Translations under genes and position numbers: made by a program
Notes under the pieces: generated by a model
What the model saw: only the letters and a program-made list of their open reading frames with translations
Databases searched by the model: none
What the model was told of the DNA's origin: nothing
Part shown: piece after piece, positions 17,146 through 25,299 of the stretch
How the letters are laid out: each line of letters opens with the position of its first letter
Numbering within the stretch: the stretch's first letter is position 1
Assembly (NCBI GenBank): GCA_963837445.1
Contig: CAWINK010000002.1
Coordinates: 434,001 to 498,000, forward strand
Direction: 5' to 3'
Source of the DNA: JACVRW01 sp963837445
Lineage (GTDB): Bacteria > Actinomycetota > Thermoleophilia > Solirubrobacterales > Thermoleophilaceae
Length of the DNA: 64,000 bases

Positions 17146-18702
17146 TCACGGCACCGTCGCTGATCTCCGGGTCGGCCTGTCGCTTCCGATTGGGTCGAAA
17201 GTGATGCGCACGACGAGCTCGAGGGCCTTCTTCCCGCGCAAGGTACGGGCGGCCGCCTTGGTCGGCCGGACGTAGATCCGGCTGCGGCCGGGAGCGCTGA
17301 AGCGCTTGACGCCCCGCGCCACGACCACGCGCCCGCGGGCGCCCGGCGCAAGCACCTCCTCGGTCGCGAGGCCGGCCCGGTCGGGCGAGAGCATGTGGCT
17401 GAAGCCGTTTGCCAGCCCTCGGAGCCCCTGGCGTTGCACCAGCGTCCTGACCCGGTCGGCTGTGGCGCGGACCCATGGGGTGAGTGGGGTCACGGCGCTG
17501 GACACCAGCGGTGCCGGGGTGGCGGGCTCCGCCGTGCCCGGCACCTCAGAGCCCTGATCGGGTGCCTGGAACTGCCAGTTCGTGTCCAATGGCCGAGCGC
17601 GTATGAACTCCAGCATGGCGAGCACGGCCGCCTCGGTCTGGGCGGGCGAGTGCTCGCTGCGCGGATCGGCGAGCTGCCACGGGTGCAGCATCTCCGCGGT
17701 GCTCGTGACCCGCTCCTCGAGGTTGAGCCCACTGATGCTTGCCCGGACGTCGTCCAGAGCGCTGCGGTACGTCGCCTCGCAGGCGGAATCGGCCAGGCAG
17801 CTGGTGAACATGCGGCCGCGGGCGTAGTCGCTGCCGAATGGGAGCCGTTCGGTCCAGGCCTGGTCGGTGCCCCACGGGATCATCGAGAATCGGCCGGCCG
17901 TGTCGCTGTGCAGGTAGTAGTTGTTGTGGTTGCCGACGTAGCCGTCCCGGTGGCCGATGTACTTCTCGACGGCCCACATGCGGGTCAGCTCGTCGAGGTC
18001 GGCCACCGGCGCCACGCGTTCGGTCCAACCCTCGGCTGGATCGTTGACGGCCGCGATCAGTGCTTCCAGGTCGGCGCGGTCCGACTCGTCGCCCTCGTCC
18101 ACCTCGAAGCGCTCGGCAGCGTTGTGTTTCACATCGACCGCCTCGCCCTCGTAGAGGTGGCCTGTCGAGGTGAACCACCGGGGGAGCCACACGTCGTCGG
18201 GTGTCTCGACGTTCAGGTAGACGCCGTAGTCGGTCCCGTTCACGCGCAGGAAGGCGTAGCCGGTGCGCGGAGCGGGAATGCCGACGGCGCGGAACGCCTC
18301 GTAGGCGAGCAGCTCGTGCACCATCGACGGGTCCTGCACCATGTTGTTGAGCGTCAGCGTCTTCAACCCGAGGAAGCGCTGCCCTTTCACCGTGTGGGCG
18401 AGCTTCAGTTTGAATGCCGCCTTGGCCGACAGTGGCCTGAACGAGGCTGAGCCCTTGAGGCGCGCCCCGATGGCAAGGGGGCCGTAGCTGCCATCCGGCC
18501 CTGTGAGCGAGAAGGTCGCATCGACGTACTCATCCGGATCACTTGCCAGAGCGTCCAGGGAGGCTGACGGGAGGTCCAGGTCGATCTCGACCACGGTTGT
18601 GGGGTCGAACAGCGCGGCGGCCTCATCGGCCTGGGCGATTGGTGCCGCGAACGTCAACCCAGCCCATAGGACGGCCCCGACCAGGGGCCCAGCGAGTCTC
18701 AC
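17146..18702 (-). CDS. CotH-like kinase family protein, secreted, with C-terminal Arg-rich module
   Basis: 518 residues from GTG 18702, chosen because a TACCCT box lies 6 bases before it and a signal-like stretch (GPLVGAVLWAGLTFAAPIAQA) follows. The CotH domain is recognisable: ARLKGSASFRPLSAKAAFKLKL, LGLKTLTLNNMVQDPSMVHELLAYEAFR, YGVYLNVETPD and VGNHNNYYLHSDTAGRFSMIPWGTDQAW. Characterised spore-coat CotH phosphorylates protein; in secreted actinobacterial homologues the activity is untested. The last ~70 residues (RIYVRPTKAAARTLRGKKALEL then VVRITFDP) match the end of the protein at 10220-11260 in pattern. It begins 20 bases after the stop of the CGNR-domain gene on the same strand. Confidence 0.82.
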   Translation of the reverse strand: MRLAGPLVGAVLWAGLTFAAPIAQADEAAALFDPTTVVEIDLDLPSASLDALASDPDEYVDATFSLTGPDGSYGPLAIGARLKGSASFRPLSAKAAFKLKLAHTVKGQRFLGLKTLTLNNMVQDPSMVHELLAYEAFRAVGIPAPRTGYAFLRVNGTDYGVYLNVETPDDVWLPRWFTSTGHLYEGEAVDVKHNAAERFEVDEGDESDRADLEALIAAVNDPAEGWTERVAPVADLDELTRMWAVEKYIGHRDGYVGNHNNYYLHSDTAGRFSMIPWGTDQAWTERLPFGSDYARGRMFTSCLADSACEATYRSALDDVRASISGLNLEERVTSTAEMLHPWQLADPRSEHSPAQTEAAVLAMLEFIRARPLDTNWQFQAPDQGSEVPGTAEPATPAPLVSSAVTPLTPWVRATADRVRTLVQRQGLRGLANGFSHMLSPDRAGLATEEVLAPGARGRVVVARGVKRFSAPGRSRIYVRPTKAAARTLRGKKALELVVRITFDPIGSDRPTRRSATVP

Positions 18703-18708
18703 TTTCGC

Positions 18709-18714
18709 AGGGTA
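18709..18714 (-). promoter_or_regulatory. -10 box for the CotH-like gene
   Basis: TACCCT on the minus strand, 6 bases before GTG 18702. Confidence 0.4.
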
Positions 18715-18722
18715 GGAGGGCT

Positions 18723-19367
18723 CTACGCAGAACGCAAACCGGCGGACCGGCGGCGCTCCACGAAGCGGCGCTGCTTCATCTGCTTGCCGCACTCGTCCAT
18801 CGAGCACCAGCGGCGGCTGTGGTTGCGGCTCTGGTCGAGGAAGAGCCAGCGGCAGTTCCCGCAGATCTTCAGGTGGCCGAGCGGGCCGGCCGTGAGCAGC
18901 TCCACGGCTGCGTGGGCGAGCGGGCGGAGGGGATCGGCGAGCTCGCGGGGCGGGGGCCAGGTCCAGCGCATCGCGCCGTGGGGCGCGGCGGCGCCGGCCG
19001 GCGTGAGGCGCGCGCTGGCCAGCGAGTCCCGCTCGGCGTCGCGCAGCTCGTCCAGGAGAGCCGCGGGCGGCTCCCGGCCGTCAGCGATCGGGCGGAAGAT
19101 CGCGTAGACGAGCTCACGCAGCTCCTTTGCGCGCTGGAGCGTACGGCGCGCACCCTTCTCGTCAGCGCCGGCCGCGCGCGCGAGCGCACGCCCGTCCGGC
19201 TCGGATACGACGCCGAGCCTCACACACCAGACGACGAGATCCTCGTAGCTGTCGAGCAGCTCGTCCTCCGGCGAAGGCGGCACGTCACGCAACCCGCCGA
19301 TCGTGTTCACGAAGTCCAGGGCAAGGTGGCCGCCCTCGAGCGGGACCGTGGAAACTGCCGCGCGCAC
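18723..19367 (-). CDS. ABATE/CGNR zinc-finger protein, probable regulator
   Basis: 214 residues. The N-terminal ABATE-type domain has GGHLALDFVNTIGG at residues ~12-25. The C-terminal CGNR finger is clear: ICGNCRWLFLDQSRNHSRRWCSMDECGKQMKQRRF, here with Cys pairs CxxC and CxxxxC and the NHSRRWCSM helix that probably contacts DNA. These proteins are thought to be stress-related transcription regulators in actinobacteria; targets are unknown. The start could be GTG 19367 or slightly downstream. It lies in line with the CotH-like gene, which has its own -10 box. Confidence 0.8.
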   Translation of the reverse strand: MRAAVSTVPLEGGHLALDFVNTIGGLRDVPPSPEDELLDSYEDLVVWCVRLGVVSEPDGRALARAAGADEKGARRTLQRAKELRELVYAIFRPIADGREPPAALLDELRDAERDSLASARLTPAGAAAPHGAMRWTWPPPRELADPLRPLAHAAVELLTAGPLGHLKICGNCRWLFLDQSRNHSRRWCSMDECGKQMKQRRFVERRRSAGLRSA

Positions 19368-19428
19368 CGGTGATCGGGCAGCCGGCTGCCACGCTCGTCC
19401 GGCGCGTCGCGGACAGGCTCGGCCCGAA

Positions 19429-20061
19429 CTAGAGCGGCCGCGACAGCGCGTGGGCCGGCAGCGGCTCCATGTCGTTCACGAAGCCGGGCTGCGCCTCCAC
19501 CCGCCCCAGCCAGCCGCCGATCGCCTCATGCCGGCGGAGGTCCGCTCCGGCGTCCTCCGCGCAGTGCACGTACGCGTACAGGGCGATGTCCGCAACCGAG
19601 TAGGCGCCGCCCGCCACGAACTCGCGGCCATCGGAGAGCCCGCGGTCCAGCGCCTCGAGCGCGTCGCGGCCGCGGTCGAGGCGGCTCTCGTACACCTCCG
19701 GCATCTGCTCGTGGCGACCTGACAGCCTCAGGAAGCGGGCGTACGCGAGCTCGGCCTCGATTCGGTTCTGCTCGAAGAACAGCCACTCGTGCACGCGCGT
19801 GAGCGCGAGATGGTCGGTCGGGAGGTACGGCGTGCCGTGGGCGAGGTGGACGAGGATCGCGTTCGACTCGGCGATCGTCTCGCCCGAGTCGAGCTCGAGC
19901 ACCGGCACGCGCCCATCCGGATTGCGCGCGAAATGCTCGGCGGTGCGCGTTTCGCCCTTGAAGAGATCCACCTGCACGCGCTCGTAGGGCAGCTCGAGCT
20001 GGCGGAGCAGGATGCGGGGCTTCATGCAGTTCCCCGACGCGGCGTGGTCGTACAGAATCAC
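19429..20061 (-). CDS. Glutathione S-transferase family protein
   Basis: 210 residues. The N-terminal thioredoxin-like domain has DHAASGNCMKPRILL (active-site Ser/Cys region) and the conserved cis-Pro GRVPVLELDSGETIAESNAIL. The C-terminal half is all-helical, with the N-capping AYSVADIALYAYVH. The family conjugates glutathione or has bacterial detoxification roles; in organisms using mycothiol the donor is uncertain. The GTG start at 20061 is 6 bases from a TAGGTT box that overlaps the -10 box of the divergent gene at 20085. Confidence 0.85.
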   Translation of the reverse strand: MILYDHAASGNCMKPRILLRQLELPYERVQVDLFKGETRTAEHFARNPDGRVPVLELDSGETIAESNAILVHLAHGTPYLPTDHLALTRVHEWLFFEQNRIEAELAYARFLRLSGRHEQMPEVYESRLDRGRDALEALDRGLSDGREFVAGGAYSVADIALYAYVHCAEDAGADLRRHEAIGGWLGRVEAQPGFVNDMEPLPAHALSRPL

Positions 20062-20067
20062 GTGCGC

Positions 20068-20073
20068 AACCTA
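20068..20073 (-). promoter_or_regulatory. -10 box for the GST gene
   Basis: TAGGTT on the minus strand, 6 bases before GTG 20061. It shares the central T-A pair with the forward box at 20072-20077. Confidence 0.45.
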
Positions 20074-20077
20074 GCCT
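20072..20077 (+). promoter_or_regulatory. -10 box for the phosphodiester glycosidase gene
   Basis: TAGCCT, 7 bases before GTG 20085. Confidence 0.45.
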
Positions 20078-20084
20078 GTGACGC

Positions 20085-21242
20085 GTGCGTAGACGAATAG
20101 TCCTGCTAATGGCAGCCATCGCGGTGGCTCTGCCCGCGCCGGCGTCCGCGGTGGAGGTGGCGCCTGGCGTGGAGTGGACCTCGATCGTGCGGGCAGCCGG
20201 CCCGGTGAGGATCAACGTGCTCGAGCTCGATCCCGCCGTCGTGCATGGCGTGCTCTCGAACGGCCGGATCGCGAGGCGCGAGCGCGTGAGCGCGATGGGT
20301 CGGCGCGTGGGCGCCGTGGCCGGCGTGAACGGCGGCTACTTCGCCCCGAGCGGCGATCCGGTGGGCGCGCTCGCCATCGACGGCGCGCTGCTGAGCGAGC
20401 CCGTCGATCGGCGCAGCGCGCTGGTCGTCGGCACGGAGAAGGCCACGGTGGCGCCGCTGCGCTTCACCGGCTCCGTCACGATCAACGGGGTGACTCGCCT
20501 GATCGACGGGCTCGAGCGCACCCGCGGGCTGATCCCGGCCTGTGGCGGGCGCGGTGGCGACGTGCCGACGAGCCGGCCGAACGCAGCGCTCACGTGCACG
20601 GATGCGAGCGAGCTCGTGCTGCTCTCGCCGAGCTACGGGGCGCGGCCGCCCCGAGAGGGCGGGGTGGAGGCCGTGCTGCGTGAGGGGGTGGTGGCGAAGG
20701 TCCGGGGGCCGGGCACGGGGCCGGTGCCGCGCGACGGGCTGCTGCTCACGGGCACCGGTGACGCCGCACGCTTCCTCCGCAACGCGGCGCTGCCCCGCAG
20801 CCGCGCGGATGTAGCGCTGGGGCTGCGCGCCGCGGGCAGGCGGCTCGACCTCGCGCAGCAGAGGCTCGTGGTGGGCGGGGGCCCGCGGCTGCTGCGCGCC
20901 GGGCGCGTGGCCGTGAGCGCGAAACTGGAGGGCTTCGCGCCCCCGCAGGCACCGGCCTTCTACGGCACATTCGTGGCCGCACGCCAGCCGCGAACGCTCG
21001 CGGGCGTGCGCGCCGACGGCACGATCCTGCTCGTGACGGTCGACGGCCGGCGTCCCGGCTGGAGCGTGGGGATGACCCTCCCCGAGGCGGCACGGCTGAT
21101 GCGCTCGCTCGGCGCGCGCGACGCTCTCAACCTCGACGGCGGCGGTTCGAGCACGATGACGGTGCGCGGCGAGGTCGTGAGCCGGCCGTCCGATCGCGGT
21201 GGTGAGCGACCCGTGAGCGACGGGGTATACGCCCTGCCATGA
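20085..21242 (+). CDS. Secreted phosphodiester glycosidase family (NAGPA-like) protein
   Basis: 385 residues with a Sec signal (IVLLMAAIAVALPAPASA). The domain signature is present: VAGVNGGYFAPSGDPVG near residues 78-94 and, at the end, RDALNLDGGGSSTMTVRG followed by RPVSDGV. NAGPA-type enzymes remove N-acetylglucosamine from phosphodiesters; bacterial relatives are exported and probably act on wall or exopolysaccharide phosphodiesters. The following phosphoesterase starts inside its stop codon (ATGA), so the two may act in sequence on one substrate. Confidence 0.85.
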   Translation: MRRRIVLLMAAIAVALPAPASAVEVAPGVEWTSIVRAAGPVRINVLELDPAVVHGVLSNGRIARRERVSAMGRRVGAVAGVNGGYFAPSGDPVGALAIDGALLSEPVDRRSALVVGTEKATVAPLRFTGSVTINGVTRLIDGLERTRGLIPACGGRGGDVPTSRPNAALTCTDASELVLLSPSYGARPPREGGVEAVLREGVVAKVRGPGTGPVPRDGLLLTGTGDAARFLRNAALPRSRADVALGLRAAGRRLDLAQQRLVVGGGPRLLRAGRVAVSAKLEGFAPPQAPAFYGTFVAARQPRTLAGVRADGTILLVTVDGRRPGWSVGMTLPEAARLMRSLGARDALNLDGGGSSTMTVRGEVVSRPSDRGGERPVSDGVYALP

Positions 21243-22048
21243 GGGCCCTGGTCGCAGCCGCACTCCTCGCGGGCGCCGGGCCCTCGCCGGCGCAGAGCGA
21301 GCACGCCGTCGTATGGGCCCTCGGCGACGCGGCCACCCCCGGCGTGCGGGCGGACCGGGTGGCCGCGCTGGTGCGCCGTGGCCGGCCGGACCGGTTCATC
21401 TACCTGGGCGACGTGTACGAGACCGGCACGCTGAAGGACTTCCGGCGCTGGTACCACCCGCGCTACGGGCGCCTCGCCCGCATCACCTCACCCACGATCG
21501 GCAACCACGAGTGGGACAACCGCTTCCAGGGCTACTATCGCTATTGGTACCGGCGCATGGGCCGTCCCATGCCGCCCTGGTTCAAGACGAGCATTGCCGG
21601 GTGGGAGATCCTCAGTCTTAACTCCCAGGCGCCACACGGGAGCAAGTCGGCTCAGGTGCGCTGGCTCGAGGCGGCACTCGCGGGGCCGGGCGACTGCCGC
21701 ATCGCGTTCATGCACCGTCCGCGTTACACCGCGGGTGGGTACGGCGGCGCTCCAGACCTGAACCCGCTGTGGAATCGGCTCTCCGGCCACGCGCAGGTCG
21801 TCCTGGCCGGGCACGACCACAACCTCCAGCGGCACCGGCCCCAGCGCGGGCTCACGCAGTACGTCGTCGGCGCCGGGGGCCGGGGGCGCTACAGCCTGCA
21901 CCGCGGCGACCCCACGCTGGGCTGGGGTAGCGACAACGTCGACGGCGCCCTGCGGATCGTGCTCAGGCCGGGCCGCGCGCTGCTCGAGTTCCGGGCGCCC
22001 AGCGGCAGACTGCTGGACCGCAGTCGCGCGTCGTGCTCGCCGGTATAG
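21239..22048 (+). CDS. Secreted calcineurin-like metallophosphoesterase
   Basis: 269 residues, short N-terminal signal (LVAAALLAGAG). The metallophosphoesterase metal motifs are in order: GDAAT (degenerate first DxH), YLGDVYE, GNHEWDN, FMHRPRY and GHDHNLQRH. The first block has Asp but lacks the second His of DxH, as in some purple-acid-like members. Coupled by ATGA to the phosphodiester glycosidase; together they could release sugar and then phosphate from an extracellular polymer (inference). Confidence 0.83.
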   Translation: MRALVAAALLAGAGPSPAQSEHAVVWALGDAATPGVRADRVAALVRRGRPDRFIYLGDVYETGTLKDFRRWYHPRYGRLARITSPTIGNHEWDNRFQGYYRYWYRRMGRPMPPWFKTSIAGWEILSLNSQAPHGSKSAQVRWLEAALAGPGDCRIAFMHRPRYTAGGYGGAPDLNPLWNRLSGHAQVVLAGHDHNLQRHRPQRGLTQYVVGAGGRGRYSLHRGDPTLGWGSDNVDGALRIVLRPGRALLEFRAPSGRLLDRSRASCSPV

Positions 22049-22051
22049 CGT
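22046..22051 (+). promoter_or_regulatory. -10 box for the nucleotidyltransferase gene
   Basis: TAGCGT, 7 bases before GTG 22059; it lies across the stop codon of the upstream gene. Confidence 0.4.
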
Positions 22052-22058
22052 TCCGCCC

Positions 22059-22796
22059 GTGGACGAGACCGTCGTAATCCTGTGCGGAGGCCGGGGCACA
22101 CGGCTGCGCGAGGAGACGCAGACGATCCCGAAGCCGCTCGTGGAGATCGGCGGCCGCCCGATCCTCTGGCACGTGATCCGGATCTACGCCGACCAGGGCT
22201 TCAGCAGGTTCGTGCTCTGCCTGGGCCACAGGGGAGACCTCATCCGGGACTTCGTGGAGCACAACGGGCTCCCGGAGGGACTCGTCATCGAGTGCGTGGA
22301 CACCGGCGAGGAGACCCCCACCGGCGGCCGGGTGGCGCTCGTGCGCGACCAGGTCGAGGGGCGGCGCTTCTGCGCCACCTACGCGGACGGCGTGGCGGAC
22401 ATCGATCTCCCCGGGCTCGTGGACTTCCACGCGGCCCACGGCGCGATCGCCACCATGACGGTCGTGCGCCCCGAGCTCCAGTTCGGCGTGGCGCGCCTGG
22501 ATGGGCACGACGTGGTGGAGGGCTTCGAGGAGAAGCCGCGCTTCGACGGCTGGATCAACGGCGGCTTCTTCTGCTTCGAGCCCGGCGTCTTCGATTACCT
22601 CGACGAGGGATCGGTGCTGGAGCGCGAACCGCTCGAACGGTTGGCGTCAGAAGGCGAGCTGAGGGCCTATCGCCACGCGGGTTTCTGGGACTGCATGGAC
22701 ACCTACAAGGATGCTGTCCTGCTCAACGATCTATGGGCGGCCGACAGGGCTCCCTGGAAGGAACTGCACAGGTTGCGCCGAAAACCGCGTTCGTGA
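22059..22796 (+). CDS. Glucose-1-phosphate cytidylyltransferase-like nucleotidyltransferase
   Basis: 245 residues. The NTP-binding motif CGGRGTRLREETQTIPKPLV is at residues 9-28, with the activating GxGTR and the Lys of PKP. GGRPILWHVIRIYADQG and, near the end, GFWDCMDTYKD match the RfbF branch that makes CDP-glucose. YADGVADID gives the metal-binding Asp. It supplies an activated sugar for surface glycans. The downstream RpiR regulator starts within its stop codon (GTGA), tying sugar-nucleotide supply to sugar-phosphate sensing. Confidence 0.85.
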   Translation: MDETVVILCGGRGTRLREETQTIPKPLVEIGGRPILWHVIRIYADQGFSRFVLCLGHRGDLIRDFVEHNGLPEGLVIECVDTGEETPTGGRVALVRDQVEGRRFCATYADGVADIDLPGLVDFHAAHGAIATMTVVRPELQFGVARLDGHDVVEGFEEKPRFDGWINGGFFCFEPGVFDYLDEGSVLEREPLERLASEGELRAYRHAGFWDCMDTYKDAVLLNDLWAADRAPWKELHRLRRKPRS

Positions 22797-23644
22797 CGCG
22801 TACCGGAACGACCGCCCTCACCCTGTCCGAGGAGATTCGCCAGCGCTTCGACGAGTTCAGCCGCTCGCAGAAGGACGTGGGCCAGTACATCGTCGACCAT
22901 CTGGAGGAGGCCGCCTTCCATACGGCTGAGGAGCTCGCCCGCCGGGCGAACACTTCCAGCTCCACGGTTGTGCGCTTCGCACAGGCGCTCGGCTTCGAGG
23001 GTTTCCCAGAGCTTCAGGCGGCCGCGCGCGACGAATACAGGCGCGCGCGTGAGAACGGGGCGTCGACGGCCGACCTCACCACGCAGCCGCTGTTCCCGAT
23101 CGACCAGACCGAGTTCGAGACCGCGCTGGCGGCGGACCACGCCAACATGGCGGAGACCGCCCGCAAGGTCGATCGCGACGAGGTGACCGCCGCCGTCGAC
23201 CTCATCTCGCGCGCGGAGCGCATCGTGCTCTGCGGCACCGATCAGATGGCCTTCTTCGCGAGCTACCTGCGCCACCTCCTGATGCTGCTCGACCTGCGTG
23301 CGGAGGTGGTGGCCTCGCCGAGCCAGGAGGGGCTCGCCAAGCTCGGCAGGGTCGACGAGAAGACCGTGATGGTCGGCTTCTCGGCCGGCCGCCCGCATCC
23401 GCTCGTCGTGCGCGCGATGAAGCTCGCCCGCAACCGCCGCGCGGCCACGATCGCGATCGCGGACGCCACCCTCTCCGAGGTGGCAAAGCTCGCCGACCAC
23501 AAGCTGTACTACTCGTCCAACAGCCCGGCCTACGTGCGCTCGCACTCGGCCCTGCTGGCCCTGATCCAGGCACTCGCCTATGGGGTCTATGCGCTGGACG
23601 AGTCCGCCTACGCGGATCGCATCAAGGCCTTCCGCCTGAAGTAA
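22793..23644 (+). CDS. MurR/RpiR family transcriptional regulator
   Basis: 283 residues from GTG 22793. Residues ~10-85 are an RpiR helix-turn-helix (HTAEELARRANTSSSTVVRFAQALGFEGFPEL). Residues ~125-260 are a SIS domain (RIVLCGTDQMAFFASYLRHLL, VMVGFSAGRPHPLVV), which binds phosphosugars. Such regulators control amino-sugar or glycan catabolism, mostly as repressors. The coupling to the cytidylyltransferase gene is unusual and suggests control of sugar-nucleotide metabolism; the ligand is unknown. A strong hairpin follows the stop codon. Confidence 0.88.
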   Translation: MTRTGTTALTLSEEIRQRFDEFSRSQKDVGQYIVDHLEEAAFHTAEELARRANTSSSTVVRFAQALGFEGFPELQAAARDEYRRARENGASTADLTTQPLFPIDQTEFETALAADHANMAETARKVDRDEVTAAVDLISRAERIVLCGTDQMAFFASYLRHLLMLLDLRAEVVASPSQEGLAKLGRVDEKTVMVGFSAGRPHPLVVRAMKLARNRRAATIAIADATLSEVAKLADHKLYYSSNSPAYVRSHSALLALIQALAYGVYALDESAYADRIKAFRLK

Positions 23645-23648
23645 GCGA

Positions 23649-23697
23649 CGACCGTCCTGCCCTGGGCTTGCGTAGCAAGCCCTAACCAGGACGGTCG
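23649..23697 (+). terminator. Long GC-rich hairpin after the RpiR gene
   Basis: Outer arms CGACCGTCCTG and CAGGACGGTCG are perfect over 11 bp. Inner arms GGGCTTGC and GCAAGCCC are perfect over 8 bp around GTA, with a small internal loop between. No T-tract follows, so it would be a U-less actinobacterial-type terminator or an RNA end protector. Confidence 0.55.
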
Positions 23698-23818
23698 ACG
23701 GGCCGAGCGACCCTGAGCGCCCGCCGTTCGGGTGGCCGGGTGGGCCAGTGGCGCGCCGCGCTGTCCGCCCCAGCGGCACAACTTGCGGCATCGGGCTCGG
23801 CCGCGGTCCGCCGCGGGC

Positions 23819-23824
23819 TATTCT
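23819..23824 (+). promoter_or_regulatory. -10 box for pdxS
   Basis: TATTCT, 9 bases before ATG 23834. Confidence 0.45.
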
Positions 23825-23833
23825 GGGTGCCAC

Positions 23834-24718
23834 ATGGAGACCGGCACTTTCAGAGTCAAGGCGGGCCTCGCCGAGATGCTCAAGGGCGGCGTGATCATGG
23901 ACGTGGTCACACCGGAGCAGGCGAAGGTCGCGGAGGCGGCCGGCGCGGCCGCGGTGATGGCGCTCGAGCGCGTTCCGGCGGACATCCGCCGCGACGGCGG
24001 CGTGGCGCGCATGAGCGACCCGACCATGATCGAGGGCATCAAGGAGGCCGTCTCGATCCCGGTGATGGCCAAGGCGCGCATCGGCCACTTCGTGGAGGCT
24101 CAGGTGCTCGAGGCGCTCGACGTGGACTACATCGACGAGTCCGAGGTCCTCACCCCGGCAGACGAGGCGCACCACATCGACAAGTGGGCCTTCAAGGTGC
24201 CGTTCGTGTGCGGCGCCACCAACCTCGGCGAGGCGCTGCGCCGCATCGGCGAGGGCGCGGCGATGATCCGCTCGAAGGGTGAGGCGGGCACCGGCAACGT
24301 GGTCGAGGCGGTGCGCCACATCCGCCTGATCACCGGCGAGCTGCGCCGGCTCCAGTCGCTCAATGAGATGGAGCTCCCGAGCGCCGCCAAGGAGCTCCAG
24401 GCGCCGCTCGAGCTGGTGAAGGACGTGGCCGAGCGCGGCAGCCTGCCCGTGGTGCTGTTCTGCGCGGGTGGCATCGCCACGCCGGCGGACGCCGCGCTGA
24501 TGATGCAGCTGGGCGCCGAGGGCAACTTCGTGGGCTCGGGCATCTTCAAGTCCTCAGACCCGGAGCGGCGCGCCCGCGCGATCGTCGAGGCCACGACCCA
24601 CTTCGAGGACCCAGAGCGCGTGGCGGCCGCCTCGCGCGAGCTTGGCGAGGCGATGCCGGGGATCGAGATCGGCACGCTCCAGGACAACGGCGGGCTGCTC
24701 CAGAACCGCGGCTGGTAG
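23834..24718 (+). CDS. pdxS: Pyridoxal 5'-phosphate synthase subunit PdxS
   Basis: 294 residues, standard length. The TIM barrel has the catalytic Asp23 (IMDVVTPEQA) and the Schiff-base Lys80 in MAKARIGHFVEAQ; the second lysine is in RSKGEAGTGN. It condenses ribose 5-phosphate, glyceraldehyde 3-phosphate and ammonia into PLP in a 12+12 complex with PdxT. The frame is open upstream, but homology and the -10 box set the start at ATG 23834. PdxT overlaps its stop codon. Confidence 0.97.
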   Translation: METGTFRVKAGLAEMLKGGVIMDVVTPEQAKVAEAAGAAAVMALERVPADIRRDGGVARMSDPTMIEGIKEAVSIPVMAKARIGHFVEAQVLEALDVDYIDESEVLTPADEAHHIDKWAFKVPFVCGATNLGEALRRIGEGAAMIRSKGEAGTGNVVEAVRHIRLITGELRRLQSLNEMELPSAAKELQAPLELVKDVAERGSLPVVLFCAGGIATPADAALMMQLGAEGNFVGSGIFKSSDPERRARAIVEATTHFEDPERVAAASRELGEAMPGIEIGTLQDNGGLLQNRGW

Positions 24719-25299
24719 TGCGCGAGGGGGCGGGCGTGGCCCGCACCGGAGCGATGCCGTTCATCGGTGTTCTCGCCCTCCAGGGCGGGTTCGAGGCTCA
24801 CGCGAAGGCTCTGACCGAGCTCAGCGCTGATGTCCGCGAGGTGCGCACGCCCGCGGACCTCGACGGACTCGATGGCCTGGTCATTCCGGGTGGCGAGTCC
24901 ACGACCATTGGGCTCGGCGTGGAGCGTGAGGGGCTCGGTCAGCCGCTCATCGACTTCATCACGAGCGGCAAGCCCGTCCTGGGTACCTGTGCAGGAATGA
25001 TCATGCTGGACCGGGACCATCTCGGCGTCCTCGACATCGAGGTGCGGCGCAACGCGTTCGGCCGTCAGCTTGCGTCGTTCGAGACCGAGCTCTCGTTCGA
25101 GGGCGCGCCGCTCGAAGCCGTGTTCATTCGCGCACCATGGGTGGAGGAGGCTGGGCCTGACGTGGAAGTGCTGGCGGAGGTGGATGGACACCCCGTCGCC
25201 GTCCGCCAGGGGAATATTCTCGCCGTGGCCTTCCACCCGGAGTTGGGCAGCGATTTGACCTTGCACGAGTGGCTTCTGGATAGGGTCCAACCCGCATGA
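24718..25299 (+). CDS. pdxT: Pyridoxal 5'-phosphate synthase glutaminase subunit PdxT
   Basis: 193 residues from GTG 24718, which overlaps the pdxS TAG; a start at ATG 24754 (MPFIGVLALQGG) would match homologues equally well. Class I glutaminase motifs are GGESTTIGL, the nucleophile Cys in GTCAGMIML, and the His-Glu of FHPELGSD. It feeds ammonia to PdxS. The last codons overlap the aminopeptidase start as ATGA. Confidence 0.95.
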   Translation: MREGAGVARTGAMPFIGVLALQGGFEAHAKALTELSADVREVRTPADLDGLDGLVIPGGESTTIGLGVEREGLGQPLIDFITSGKPVLGTCAGMIMLDRDHLGVLDIEVRRNAFGRQLASFETELSFEGAPLEAVFIRAPWVEEAGPDVEVLAEVDGHPVAVRQGNILAVAFHPELGSDLTLHEWLLDRVQPA

